From assembly GCA_029263315.1 (NCBI GenBank), contig JAJCXR010000024.1, positions 1-64,000 of the forward strand: a stretch of 64,000 nt of DNA. Direction: 5' to 3'. The notes beneath the pieces were generated by a model, which worked only from the letters and a program-made list of their open reading frames with translations, was not told where the DNA came from and did not search any database. Positions within the stretch are counted from its first letter, which is position 1. Each line of letters opens with the position of its first letter. Below are positions 1-7,478 of the stretch, one piece after another. Source of the DNA: Acidobacteriota bacterium. GTDB taxonomy: Bacteria; Acidobacteriota; Thermoanaerobaculia; Multivoradales; J023. The position numbers were made by a program, and so were the translations under genes.

Positions 1-158
1 TACACCTTGCCGGAAATACGGTGACGTATCGAGAGCCCCGAGGCGCCGCGTCCGCAAGGCTTGCGAGCGAGGCATAGTGGGGCTCTGTTGCAGCGAGCGT
101 AACGCCGCGGACGTGGATGCATCGGCGCTCGAATACCAGCGTTTTTTGAAAAGGTGTA
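1..158. repeat. Structured inverted-repeat element at window edge
   Basis: The first 8 bases (TACACCTT) are an exact inverted match to 151-158 (AAGGTGTA). Inside lie an 8-bp inverted pair at 32-39 (AGAGCCCC) and 79-86 (GGGGCTCT), and a perfect small hairpin at 53-65 (CGCAAG, one base, CTTGCG). The nested stems suggest a structured RNA leader or a small non-autonomous mobile element. The left end is cut by the window, so a longer terminal repeat cannot be tested. No coding sequence is apparent in 1-256. Confidence 0.4.
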
Positions 159-256
159 CTAAGGAATCGCCACCACAGCCCTTGCCGGTGAGAAGCCCGA
201 GCTCTTGAGAAGCCCGTGCTGGAGAACAATTTTTCTGTGACCGTGTTGAAACTATC

Positions 257-1879
257 ATGCGACAAGCCCAAGTTCCGTCAAAGGTCCAACAGCCGCTCCG
301 GGCGCAGAGTTGCTTCGACGACCTGAGCCTGCGATTTGAGCTGACTCCGCAGGGGGATGAGATCACGGTTCGTATCGACAGCTCGCCCATGGGATCGAGC
401 CAAGCTGTGCCGTTTTTGGTGCCGTCGTTACCGGCCTGGAACGGTGATTTCTACGTTGCCGAAGGAGAGGCCCAGCGGTTTGGGGATGTTCTTTTTCGCA
501 GCCTTTTCACCGGTGAGGCGCGGGAACGTCTGTTGACCTGCCTGGCTCGTTTGGAGGCACAACCCCAACTCGGTCTGCGCTTGCGGCTCAAGATGGTGCC
601 GGAAGTGGTGGGCTTGCTGGCGGACATCCCTTGGGAGCTGTTGTATCGAGCAGAGACACGGGATTTCCTGAGCCTCAATGTACGTACGCCGGTGGTGCGC
701 CACTTGGAAGTGCAGCGGGCCATGCCGAGCCGACGGCAGGTGGAACGACTGCGCCTGTTGGTGGTGCTGTCGAGCCCGCGGGACATGGACCCCCTCGACC
801 TCGAGCTGGAACGGCAGCGCATCGAGGTTGGGGTGGGGTGTGTGCCTGGCATCGAGCTGAATTTCCTGGCCGGTGCCACCCTGGGCTCCCTGCGCCAGAG
901 GGTCCGAGACGAACCCTTCGATGTGATGCATTTTGTCGGACACGGTACCTGCCACGGTCAGTCTGCAGGGGCGGTGTTGTTTGAAGATGCAACCGGCCGC
1001 TCCGTAGCGGTGAGCGGAGAGGTTCTGGCGGAAAATCTGAAGGGCTTCGAAGAGCTACGTCTGGTGGTGCTGAACGCCTGTGAGTCCGCCAACACGCCCA
1101 GCCTGGATGCCGGAGGCGATCCTTTCAGGGGCGTTGCCAGCGCTTTGCTAATGGCCGGAGCTCCCGCCGTGGTCGCCATGCAACGACCTATCTCAGATGA
1201 GGCCGCGGTGACCTTCAGCCATGCTTTCTATGATGGTTTGGGGCGCGGGGACGGCCTTGAGAATGCGGTGACAGAGGGTCGCCTCGCTGTTTTCAGCTCC
1301 CCATCCGTCTCCTGGGAGTGGTCCACACCAGTGCTTTTTCTCGGCTGTCCCAATGGACGCCTTTTCGTGCCCTGGGCGGAGAGTCGAGTTTCCACAGAGC
1401 CGCTGCCGGTAGTCGCTGAGGACACCGGCCAGTCGCCGCAGGACGGCATCGCCACCGCCCTCGAGCTGATGGACTACCGTCGCTACGACGAAGCTCAACG
1501 GGTCCTGCAGGGGCTGAGCCAAGAGCAGCCGTCGAGGGCGGAGATATGGTTCTACCTGGCTTTGAGCCGATTGCAGGGCAAACGTCCCCGCAGTCTACGG
1601 CCCAATGAAATCCGCCAGCTCGAGGCAGATCTTTGGCAAGCGCACCACCTCTATCGCGGTGAAGAGCCGGCCCATCTGTGGCTCTTCGCGGCCTTGATCA
1701 AGCATGATTTCTACCGTCTCAACGGTCTGCGGGTGATTTCCCCCAGCGTCGATGAGGTGCTGCTCGAAGCCGATAGCGCCGGTAAGGACGAGATGGCGCT
1801 GCGCTATTTGTCGGAGCATGTGCCGACGCCGCAGAATAAGGTGCGCCAGCGGCTGTCGGTGTATCTCGGGGGCCTGTGA
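257..1879 (+). CDS. CHAT-domain protein (putative caspase-like cysteine protease)
   Basis: A 540-residue soluble protein. The region of about residues 165-370 reads as a CHAT domain, a caspase-HetF-type fold. The catalytic dyad is visible: His229 in HFVGHG and Cys275 in VLNACES, followed by the family's GVASALLMAGAPAVVAMQ segment. Residues 1-160 form an N-terminal extension of unknown function with a PWELLY-type motif. Residues 395-500 look like degenerate TPR-like helices. CHAT proteins are proteases that often act in programmed cell death or defence with partner sensors, but no known partner is adjacent. The ATG at 257 has no clear Shine-Dalgarno sequence. The gene is convergent with the membrane-protein operon that ends at 1977. 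The fold assignment is firm. The biological role is unknown. Confidence 0.85.
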   Translation: MRQAQVPSKVQQPLRAQSCFDDLSLRFELTPQGDEITVRIDSSPMGSSQAVPFLVPSLPAWNGDFYVAEGEAQRFGDVLFRSLFTGEARERLLTCLARLEAQPQLGLRLRLKMVPEVVGLLADIPWELLYRAETRDFLSLNVRTPVVRHLEVQRAMPSRRQVERLRLLVVLSSPRDMDPLDLELERQRIEVGVGCVPGIELNFLAGATLGSLRQRVRDEPFDVMHFVGHGTCHGQSAGAVLFEDATGRSVAVSGEVLAENLKGFEELRLVVLNACESANTPSLDAGGDPFRGVASALLMAGAPAVVAMQRPISDEAAVTFSHAFYDGLGRGDGLENAVTEGRLAVFSSPSVSWEWSTPVLFLGCPNGRLFVPWAESRVSTEPLPVVAEDTGQSPQDGIATALELMDYRRYDEAQRVLQGLSQEQPSRAEIWFYLALSRLQGKRPRSLRPNEIRQLEADLWQAHHLYRGEEPAHLWLFAALIKHDFYRLNGLRVISPSVDEVLLEADSAGKDEMALRYLSEHVPTPQNKVRQRLSVYLGGL

Positions 1880-1896
1880 CCGACACTCGACGGTGA

Positions 1897-1928
1897 GCCG
1901 CGAGCAGCGGATCGACTGCCGCAGCGGC
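1897..1928 (+). terminator. Possible weak hairpin between convergent genes
   Basis: Between the CHAT gene and the convergent operon, GCCGC at 1897 and CGGC at 1925 can pair, with an inner GCGG/CCGC pairing, followed by CTGTGCTGATTTT. The stem has bulges and the T tract is short, so this is only a weak terminator candidate. Confidence 0.25.
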
Positions 1929-1976
1929 CTGTGCTGATTTTCAGACCAGAGTGCTGGACTTCAGAGGATTGGCTCC

Positions 1977-2843
1977 TCAGGGAGCCATCGGAGTCCGCAG
2001 CAAGCCAGCCTTGGCGTCCTGCATGCGCTTGCGCACGGCGCTGAGGGCTACCTCGACGCCGCTTTCCGGAACGAATTCAGTGCCGGTAAGCTCCTGCAAC
2101 TGCTCGGCTCCCAAGGTGAAAGTGAAATAGCGATCATTGGCCACCGAGATGCGCAGCTCCTGCGCGGATTTGAGGCTCTGGCCGGTCTTGAGGGTGAGGG
2201 CGCTAGCCTGTTCCTTGACGGAGACGCCGCCGATGTCTTGGTAGAAGAACTCATAGATCTCTTCATTGAGGATGGCGTCGCGGATCAGATTGTAGTCACA
2301 GCTGAAGATTCCGAGGTGAAACTTGGCCAGCCAAAGAAAGGCGATCTGGTAGACGCCGCAGTGGGGGATGGCGTGATTGCCTTGGATCCAAATGATGTCG
2401 GCGGGATCGATGCCGGCCTTGACCCACAGAATCGGCCCGATGATCGGTGGCAGATCGACGAAGTCGCAGTCTTCAAGGCTCAGCCCCAAGCGCTCCAGGG
2501 AATGGGCGCGAATGCGTTGGATCGCATGGGTCAACCATTGGTCCACCGCCGCGTGGGTTGGCTTCGGGAAGGCCTTGGCCAAATTCTGTTGGTAGATGTA
2601 GTTGTCATACGCATACAGCCAGGCGAATCGGGCCACTGTTCCGAGGCCGACGAAGAAAAAGGCGCTGCCGATGACGACCCGACCCAGCCAACTGGGGGAG
2701 ACGAGCCAAAAGAGGAAGCCGACCGCCATGACGGCGGCACATCCGCCGATGCGCAGTAGCGCGCCACGACGGTCCGGCGGTGTCGGCAGTGGTGTGAAGT
2801 AGCGCCGCAGAGCATCTTGACGTTGATCGAGGGGTTGTTTCAC
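1977..2843 (-). CDS. Uncharacterised membrane protein, last gene of a trio
   Basis: I do not recognise the family. The start chosen is a GTG at 2843, preceded by CGGAG at 8 bases, giving 288 residues. The open frame runs further upstream to 3005, but that would overlap the preceding gene. Two hydrophobic segments at about residues 30-49 and 53-75 form a membrane hairpin. The remaining 210 residues are soluble and contain WIQGNHAIPHCGVYQ and a C-terminal region resembling a PH-like or phospholipid-handling beta domain; that last reading is only an impression. It follows the gene ending at 2936 by about 90 bases and is probably co-transcribed with it. Confidence 0.6.
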   Translation of the reverse strand: MKQPLDQRQDALRRYFTPLPTPPDRRGALLRIGGCAAVMAVGFLFWLVSPSWLGRVVIGSAFFFVGLGTVARFAWLYAYDNYIYQQNLAKAFPKPTHAAVDQWLTHAIQRIRAHSLERLGLSLEDCDFVDLPPIIGPILWVKAGIDPADIIWIQGNHAIPHCGVYQIAFLWLAKFHLGIFSCDYNLIRDAILNEEIYEFFYQDIGGVSVKEQASALTLKTGQSLKSAQELRISVANDRYFTFTLGAEQLQELTGTEFVPESGVEVALSAVRKRMQDAKAGLLRTPMAP

Positions 2844-2935
2844 TGAGAGCACTCCGGAGGTCGAGACTTGGTGATCTGAAGCGTGTCGCGGTCTAAAGTG
2901 TGTCGCGGTCTGAAGCGTGCCGCCACAGCGTGGTG

Positions 2936-4351
2936 TCAGCGCAAGCAAACGACGTACATCACCAACTCCTTCTTGCCGACGGTATCCCGCAGCTTGCGGG
3001 TCCATTTGCGGGCACCGTTGTTGGCGCCGAGGGCGACGGCACCGACCGAGTAGTCACGACGGTAGATGTCATAGATGATGGTTTCGCCCTGATCCACGTC
3101 CAGAGCTTCCAAGGTGTCACCGCTGGCGGAGAAGTCGTCGAGCCATGATGGTGTTTTCTTCACCTTATTGTGGTGAGCAATGAATACCGTCGCAGGGCGG
3201 ACCAACCGGACAAAAATACCCTGTTGTCTATCGCCATCCATTTGGCGAGTGGAGAGGCAGGCCAGGCCCTGCATGGATTGAGGAATCTCGCTCCATCGCA
3301 GGCTGGAATCAGAATACGGTGAGACACCCGGCTCAGCGAAGAAGACATTGGTGGCGGACGGCTCGATGTCTGAGGCCAGGGCTTGCAGGCGGGAGCGGGC
3401 GGTGGGCGCCGAAGAACGCTCTTCGGCCGGGGCGCTGGCTGGAGGGGACGCCGGTTCCACGACATCCGACTTCGTCGCCGGTGATGGGGCTTGGACTCTG
3501 GGTGGTGATGAAGCCTCGGCTTTGGCGCCGGTGGACGGACGGCGGTTGGCGGACGCGGCGGGTGGTGACCTTCGGGAGGTCGGTAGGGGCGTCACGCGGA
3601 CTCGTTCGGTCCCGGGGACGGCGCTCCGCCGTTCCGGCCGGAGCTCACCGCTGGCCTGTTCCGGTGGGGAAGTCGATGCGCTTCTGGGTTCCGTGTCGAT
3701 GGCAGGGCGGTCGAGGTTCGCGGCTGGCGGCTCGGCCACCACCGGTGACGGGGCTACGCCATCGCCAGCTCGGCTGCTGGCGATGGTTGAAGGTGGCGGC
3801 AGAATGCCCGATGCCTTTTCAACGGAGGCGTGCCAGAGCTGGTTGAGATCTGGAACCTTCCAGACCGCCGCAGCGAGGATCAGAAATCCGAGGAGAGCGC
3901 CGATGGAGATCCAGGTCCAACGATTCCACAGGGGGAACCGATTGGATGACGGCATCAGCGTGCCTCGGGACTGCAAGGTCACAGATACCTGGCGTACCCT
4001 GCTCAAGTGGTTTTCCAGGGCTCTTCGCGCCAAGGCGATCTTGAGCGCTTCGGTGGCCGCCTGTCCGATCATTTCGGTCGTCAGGTTGGTCATCTGGCAT
4101 TGCCAGGGTGGATCGGTCATCTCGACGCCGTCCCGTGAGACGGCGCAGCGGAACAACCAGGCCTTCTCGATGTCGAAGAAGACCCGCGTTTCGACGCTGT
4201 AGGTGCCGTCCAGGGCCACCCATTCCTGGCTCAGGCAGCCGTCTTCGAGCAGCCTGTCGATCAAGCCCCGGGACGGAGAAGGGGTCGCGGTCTCCTCAAC
4301 GGCATTGCTCTGCTGCCAACGGGCATGGATCTCGGGCGATGAGGTGCTCAT
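2936..4351 (-). CDS. Uncharacterised single-pass membrane protein with Pro/Ser-rich linker
   Basis: A 471-residue protein of unrecognised family. Residues 1-125 form a soluble, presumably cytoplasmic domain. A single membrane helix spans about 144-164 (ISIGALLGFLILAAAVW). Residues 175-300 are a low-complexity linker rich in Pro, Ser, Ala and Arg. Residues 310-471 form a compact C-terminal domain with FIAHHNKVKK and a final cysteine (YVVCLR). The layout suggests a cytoplasmic sensor or anchor domain linked through the envelope to an exported domain. The ATG overlaps the stop of the upstream gene by 4 bases (ATGA), so the two are translationally coupled. No enzymatic motif is visible. Confidence 0.6.
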   Translation of the reverse strand: MSTSSPEIHARWQQSNAVEETATPSPSRGLIDRLLEDGCLSQEWVALDGTYSVETRVFFDIEKAWLFRCAVSRDGVEMTDPPWQCQMTNLTTEMIGQAATEALKIALARRALENHLSRVRQVSVTLQSRGTLMPSSNRFPLWNRWTWISIGALLGFLILAAAVWKVPDLNQLWHASVEKASGILPPPSTIASSRAGDGVAPSPVVAEPPAANLDRPAIDTEPRSASTSPPEQASGELRPERRSAVPGTERVRVTPLPTSRRSPPAASANRRPSTGAKAEASSPPRVQAPSPATKSDVVEPASPPASAPAEERSSAPTARSRLQALASDIEPSATNVFFAEPGVSPYSDSSLRWSEIPQSMQGLACLSTRQMDGDRQQGIFVRLVRPATVFIAHHNKVKKTPSWLDDFSASGDTLEALDVDQGETIIYDIYRRDYSVGAVALGANNGARKWTRKLRDTVGKKELVMYVVCLR

Positions 4352-5730
4352 GGCGTGTGCCGCTCCCCGGCGGCTGGTGAGGTACCTCGCCTTTGCTGAT
4401 CGGCCGCCTGTTCGAGCTGTCCACGGGCTTGGTTTTGGGAGCGGATGAATTCCGCCTCGTGATGAACGGCCCCCACTTCCCCAAGGACCTTCTCGATGCT
4501 CTCGCGAATCGACCCCTCGAGGGCGAAGACTTCATTCGACGAATACTCGGAAATACTGGCCTCGAGCCGAAACAGGCGGCTGAAGAATCCGCCTTGGTCG
4601 TACATGACGTTGTCGCGGCCGCCGGCGAAGGGGTTGAGCACCTTGGCGATGGTTTGCCAGATCCCGGTGATGTCGTTTCCCGTCCAGCGCTGAAACAGGT
4701 CATTGATCGCGTCGACCAGGATGCCGATGAGAACCCACAGCCGGCGCCCAGAGGCATCGAAGTAGCAGGACCAGCGAACGAAGAGATTCTGGCCGTAGTC
4801 TTGAACAAAAATGACGACACGGGCCCGTCCGCGGGTCAGAACCAATTGCTGCCCCTGGGTGCCGCTGGACTCTCCCGCGGTGTGGCGTCGCAGTGAGGCC
4901 ATGGCGATGCTGGAGATCTCCAAGTCGCGAATGGCGCATGCTTCGATACGCTCCTTGATCAGCTCGGCGGCACGGTCTACTTCCGACACCAATTGGTTGC
5001 CCAGCAAGCTGTCGCCCAGGTCGGAGATGGAACGCCAAGAATTGGCAAAGCCCATGAAGTAGTAGTTGATCAGGAACGACCCGAAGAAGGTGGAGAGATA
5101 GACCAAGGACAACCTCAGTGCTTCGAGACCGTTGACATTCACGCCGTCCGCAGTCGAGGTCAGCAAACTGGTGGAATTGGAGGTCGACTGGATCTCCGGC
5201 CCGAAGCTCATGGCCAAAGGAGTCAGCACCAGTCGGACGAGGAGCATCAATAGAACACCGGGTCCAACGGTCCACATCAGGGCCAGGAGGCAACGCCGTC
5301 TCATGGAGTGCGTTTCCCCCAGCAGGGTGTTGACGACGTTGGCGAAGGGCAGCAGGCCCGTGACTTGATAATGGATCATCGGAAGCAAGAAAATGGCCAG
5401 CAACAACCATCCCTCCAGCCAACTGAAGGGCTTGCCGTTGAATGGATTGGATCCCATGGTGAGGACCAAGGCGAGGGCGGTCCACAGGGAATAAAAAATT
5501 TGCCGCTGCAGGGAAATGGGATTGCCCAGCCAGTGATTCATCAACTGTCTGGCGGAGGATCCAGTGTTCAGCACTTGGCTCTGCAATCCCTTGAGTTGAT
5601 CCACCACCTCTACCGCTTGTTGCATGCGCGAGGCCTGGGGATCCGTCTGTGTCTGGATCGAGGCGCCGCAGTGATGACAGAAATCGAATCCTGGGGACAG
5701 CTCGTTCTGACAATGGCTACATCGCTCCAT
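4348..5730 (-). CDS. Zinc-ribbon polytopic membrane protein, first gene of a trio
   Basis: A 460-residue protein that starts with a zinc ribbon (Cys4, Cys7, Cys18, Cys21 in CSHCQNELSPGFDFCHHCG). After it come several membrane helices at about residues 78-250: LWTALALVLTMG, WLLLAIFLLPMIHY, LALMWTVGPGVLLMLLVRLVL and SLVYLSTFFGSFLINYYFMGF. The membrane part resembles YIP1-type proteins, but the match is not strong enough to name. The C-terminal 200 residues are soluble with alternating beta segments. The ATG at 5730 has GAGGTG six bases upstream. It heads an operon with the two downstream membrane genes. The palindromic repeat array lies directly upstream, where the promoter should be. Confidence 0.65.
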   Translation of the reverse strand: MERCSHCQNELSPGFDFCHHCGASIQTQTDPQASRMQQAVEVVDQLKGLQSQVLNTGSSARQLMNHWLGNPISLQRQIFYSLWTALALVLTMGSNPFNGKPFSWLEGWLLLAIFLLPMIHYQVTGLLPFANVVNTLLGETHSMRRRCLLALMWTVGPGVLLMLLVRLVLTPLAMSFGPEIQSTSNSTSLLTSTADGVNVNGLEALRLSLVYLSTFFGSFLINYYFMGFANSWRSISDLGDSLLGNQLVSEVDRAAELIKERIEACAIRDLEISSIAMASLRRHTAGESSGTQGQQLVLTRGRARVVIFVQDYGQNLFVRWSCYFDASGRRLWVLIGILVDAINDLFQRWTGNDITGIWQTIAKVLNPFAGGRDNVMYDQGGFFSRLFRLEASISEYSSNEVFALEGSIRESIEKVLGEVGAVHHEAEFIRSQNQARGQLEQAADQQRRGTSPAAGERHTP

Positions 5731-5834
5731 GGTTCACCTCATCGGTTGTAATGCTTTCTGCCTGTTGGCTGCAATGAAGAACACCGACGGATGGACTTTT
5801 GTTGAGAGGGCGGCGAGCGCGTGTCGCAAATCAT

Positions 5835-6194
5835 GGTGCCAGGCACCTGCGGGAATCCTGCCGAGAACGGTGCCAGGCACCTGCGGAAAGCCGAGGATTC
5901 AGGTGCCAGGTACCTGCGGGATCGCACTGGGTTCGGCTCAGATCGGTGCCAGGCACCTGCGGGAGGGTCGGGAAATCAGGGGCCAGGCACCTACGGGACG
6001 CCCCTGCGGGACGCCTGGAAATCAGGGCGGGGATTCAGGTGCCAGGCACCTGCGGGATCGGTGCCAGGCACCTGCGGAAAGCCGAGGATTCAGGTGCCAG
6101 GCACCTGCGGGATCGCACTGCGGGGATCGGTGCCAGGCACCTGCGGGAAGGCACCTGCGGAAGGGTCGGGAAATCAGGTGCCAGGCACCTGCGG
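5835..6194. repeat. Array of about ten GGTGCC-A-GGCACC palindromes
   Basis: The 489-bp gap between 5731 and 6219 is filled by a palindromic repeat: GGTGCC, one A, GGCACC, nearly always followed by TGCGG. Copies start at 5835, 5869, 5902 (one mismatch), 5945, 5979 (one mismatch), 6038, 6060, 6093, 6129 and 6177, with a half copy near 6150. Spacing varies from about 20 to 59 bases. There is also a higher-order duplication: about 130 bp from 5868 is repeated from 6059, sharing spacer words such as AAAGCCGAGGATTCA and GGGTCGGGAAATCAG. All three forward frames stay open for long stretches only because the unit lacks stop codons. The array resembles REP/BIME-type extragenic palindromes rather than CRISPR. 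Confidence 0.9.
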
Positions 6195-6219
6195 CACGGC
6201 TAGGGGACGCAGTCCGATG

Positions 6220-7197
6220 TCATCCGGCGCTCGGCGGGTTCAACGGCAAGGTGTCTTCTTCGAGCACCGATTCGTAGTCCCCTTCGGAGAAGACGATGCC
6301 GACCTCGACCCGGCGGTTGCGCTGCCGGGACTCGTCGTCGGTACCTTCCACCAAGGGCGAGGATTTGCCCATGCCCAGGATCTTGATGACGCTCTCATCG
6401 ATGCCGGAGTCCACCAAGTAGTCCTTGACCACTTGCGCCCGCTGCTCCGACAGTTTCTCGTTGTACTCGACGCTGCCGACGTCGTCGGTGTGGCCGAAGA
6501 TCTGTAGACCGTAGTCGTCGAAGGTCAGCAGGACGCCGACCAGGCGACTCAACACCTCGCGGTCTTCGATCCGCAGCTCCGCCTTGTTGAAATCGAACTC
6601 CACCTGGCTGCTGTCGAGGGTCATCACCAGCTCGAGACCTTCGCGGCGGGTTTGGGCGATGCGTTCGAGGGCGCTTTGCATGCGATCGAGCTCCCGCTGC
6701 ATGCGACGCTTGAGACGGGTGGCCTCGGCCCTGGCTTCGGCGGCTTCTCCCCAGGCGCGGTCCGCTTCCAGGATGGCTTCAGCTTTTCGCCTCTCGGCGG
6801 CCGCTTTCTCCTCTCTTGCCGTGGCCCGATCAATGGCCGCTTGATCGGCCGCCGCCTCGGCCCGTTGCCTGGCTTCGGCGGCTTGCATTTCACGCTCTTC
6901 CGCCTGGCGTCGGGCCCGTTCGGCCGCCGCCGCTTGCTCGGCGCTGAGTTGTTCCCGCAACAAGGCTTCATCGGCCGAGCGCAGAGCGGCTTCGGCATCT
7001 TCCTCAGCCAGGTTGGCCCGCGACTCGGCTTCTGAGGTTTGTATTTCCGCCTCACCCAGACGTTGGCTCAAGTCGCCGATCTCGCCGGTCAAGGTATCGA
7101 TCTGCTGCCCTAGGGTGGAGACTTGGTACCAGGCGACGAGGATGCCCAGCAGCAAGAGGATGGCGAGCAGAATGGCGATAAAGGGTGAGTTCTTCAC
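6220..7197 (-). CDS. OmpA-family envelope protein with coiled coil
   Basis: The product is 325 residues from a GTG at 7197 that has CGGAG seven bases upstream. The open frame extends to 7344 but without a better start. An N-terminal membrane anchor spans about residues 5-24 (FIAILLAILLLLGILVAW). A long Ala/Glu/Arg-rich coiled coil follows at about 27-180. An OmpA-like peptidoglycan-binding domain at about 190-305 shows FDFNKAELR, IFGHTDDVGS and the NRRVEVGI end. Such proteins tether the inner membrane or periplasmic machinery to peptidoglycan. The gene is divergent from the subtilase gene at 7479, and its 3' end abuts the palindrome array. Confidence 0.9.
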   Translation of the reverse strand: MKNSPFIAILLAILLLLGILVAWYQVSTLGQQIDTLTGEIGDLSQRLGEAEIQTSEAESRANLAEEDAEAALRSADEALLREQLSAEQAAAAERARRQAEEREMQAAEARQRAEAAADQAAIDRATAREEKAAAERRKAEAILEADRAWGEAAEARAEATRLKRRMQRELDRMQSALERIAQTRREGLELVMTLDSSQVEFDFNKAELRIEDREVLSRLVGVLLTFDDYGLQIFGHTDDVGSVEYNEKLSEQRAQVVKDYLVDSGIDESVIKILGMGKSSPLVEGTDDESRQRNRRVEVGIVFSEGDYESVLEEDTLPLNPPSAG

Positions 7198-7286
7198 GGC
7201 AGAGCTCCGAGGTTGTCTTGGTTTCGCTTCGTCGCGCAGGGAGAGGGTATCACCGGGCCGGTCCGGTGGGGCAAGCATGACTTGAA

Positions 7287-7316
7287 GGTCGGTCGCCGAC
7301 CACCCTAGGTGGTCGG
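7287..7316. promoter_or_regulatory. Operator- or attenuator-like overlapping inverted repeats
   Basis: In the divergent 281-bp region between the OmpA-type gene (start 7197) and the subtilase gene (start 7479), CCGACCACC at 7296-7304 and GGTGGTCGG at 7308-7316 form a perfect 9-bp inverted repeat with a 3-base centre. The left arm can alternatively pair with GGTCGG at 7287-7292, so two hairpins are mutually exclusive. A second small inverted repeat (CCCAT, ATGGG) lies at 7340-7352. The placement suits a shared operator or a leader attenuator for either gene. No promoter boxes are convincing. Confidence 0.45.
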
Positions 7317-7478
7317 GTAGGGTCAAAAAGTTTTTGCAGCCCATTTGATGGGTTTCGTCAGATCCTGCGCATTAATTTGTATAGACGAATGAGCCCACCG
7401 GAGTTTTTCCGGGCAGGTCGGCTCGCACAATCTGCGCGAGCCGTCCACGAAAATTCGAACCATCGTAGGAGAGACACC

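Noticed and set aside
1-158. Retron-type msr/msd RNA
   Set aside because: Complementary ends and inner stems looked suggestive, but no reverse transcriptase gene follows and no conserved branch-site context is seen.
5835-6194. CRISPR array
   Set aside because: The unit is a 13-base palindrome, spacers vary in length and are themselves repeated in blocks, and no cas gene is near.
5729-6507. Three overlapping forward reading frames rich in ARHLR, VPGTCG and CQAPAG repeats
   Set aside because: They are open only because the palindromic unit lacks stop codons; they have no start signal, and one runs antisense into the OmpA-type gene.
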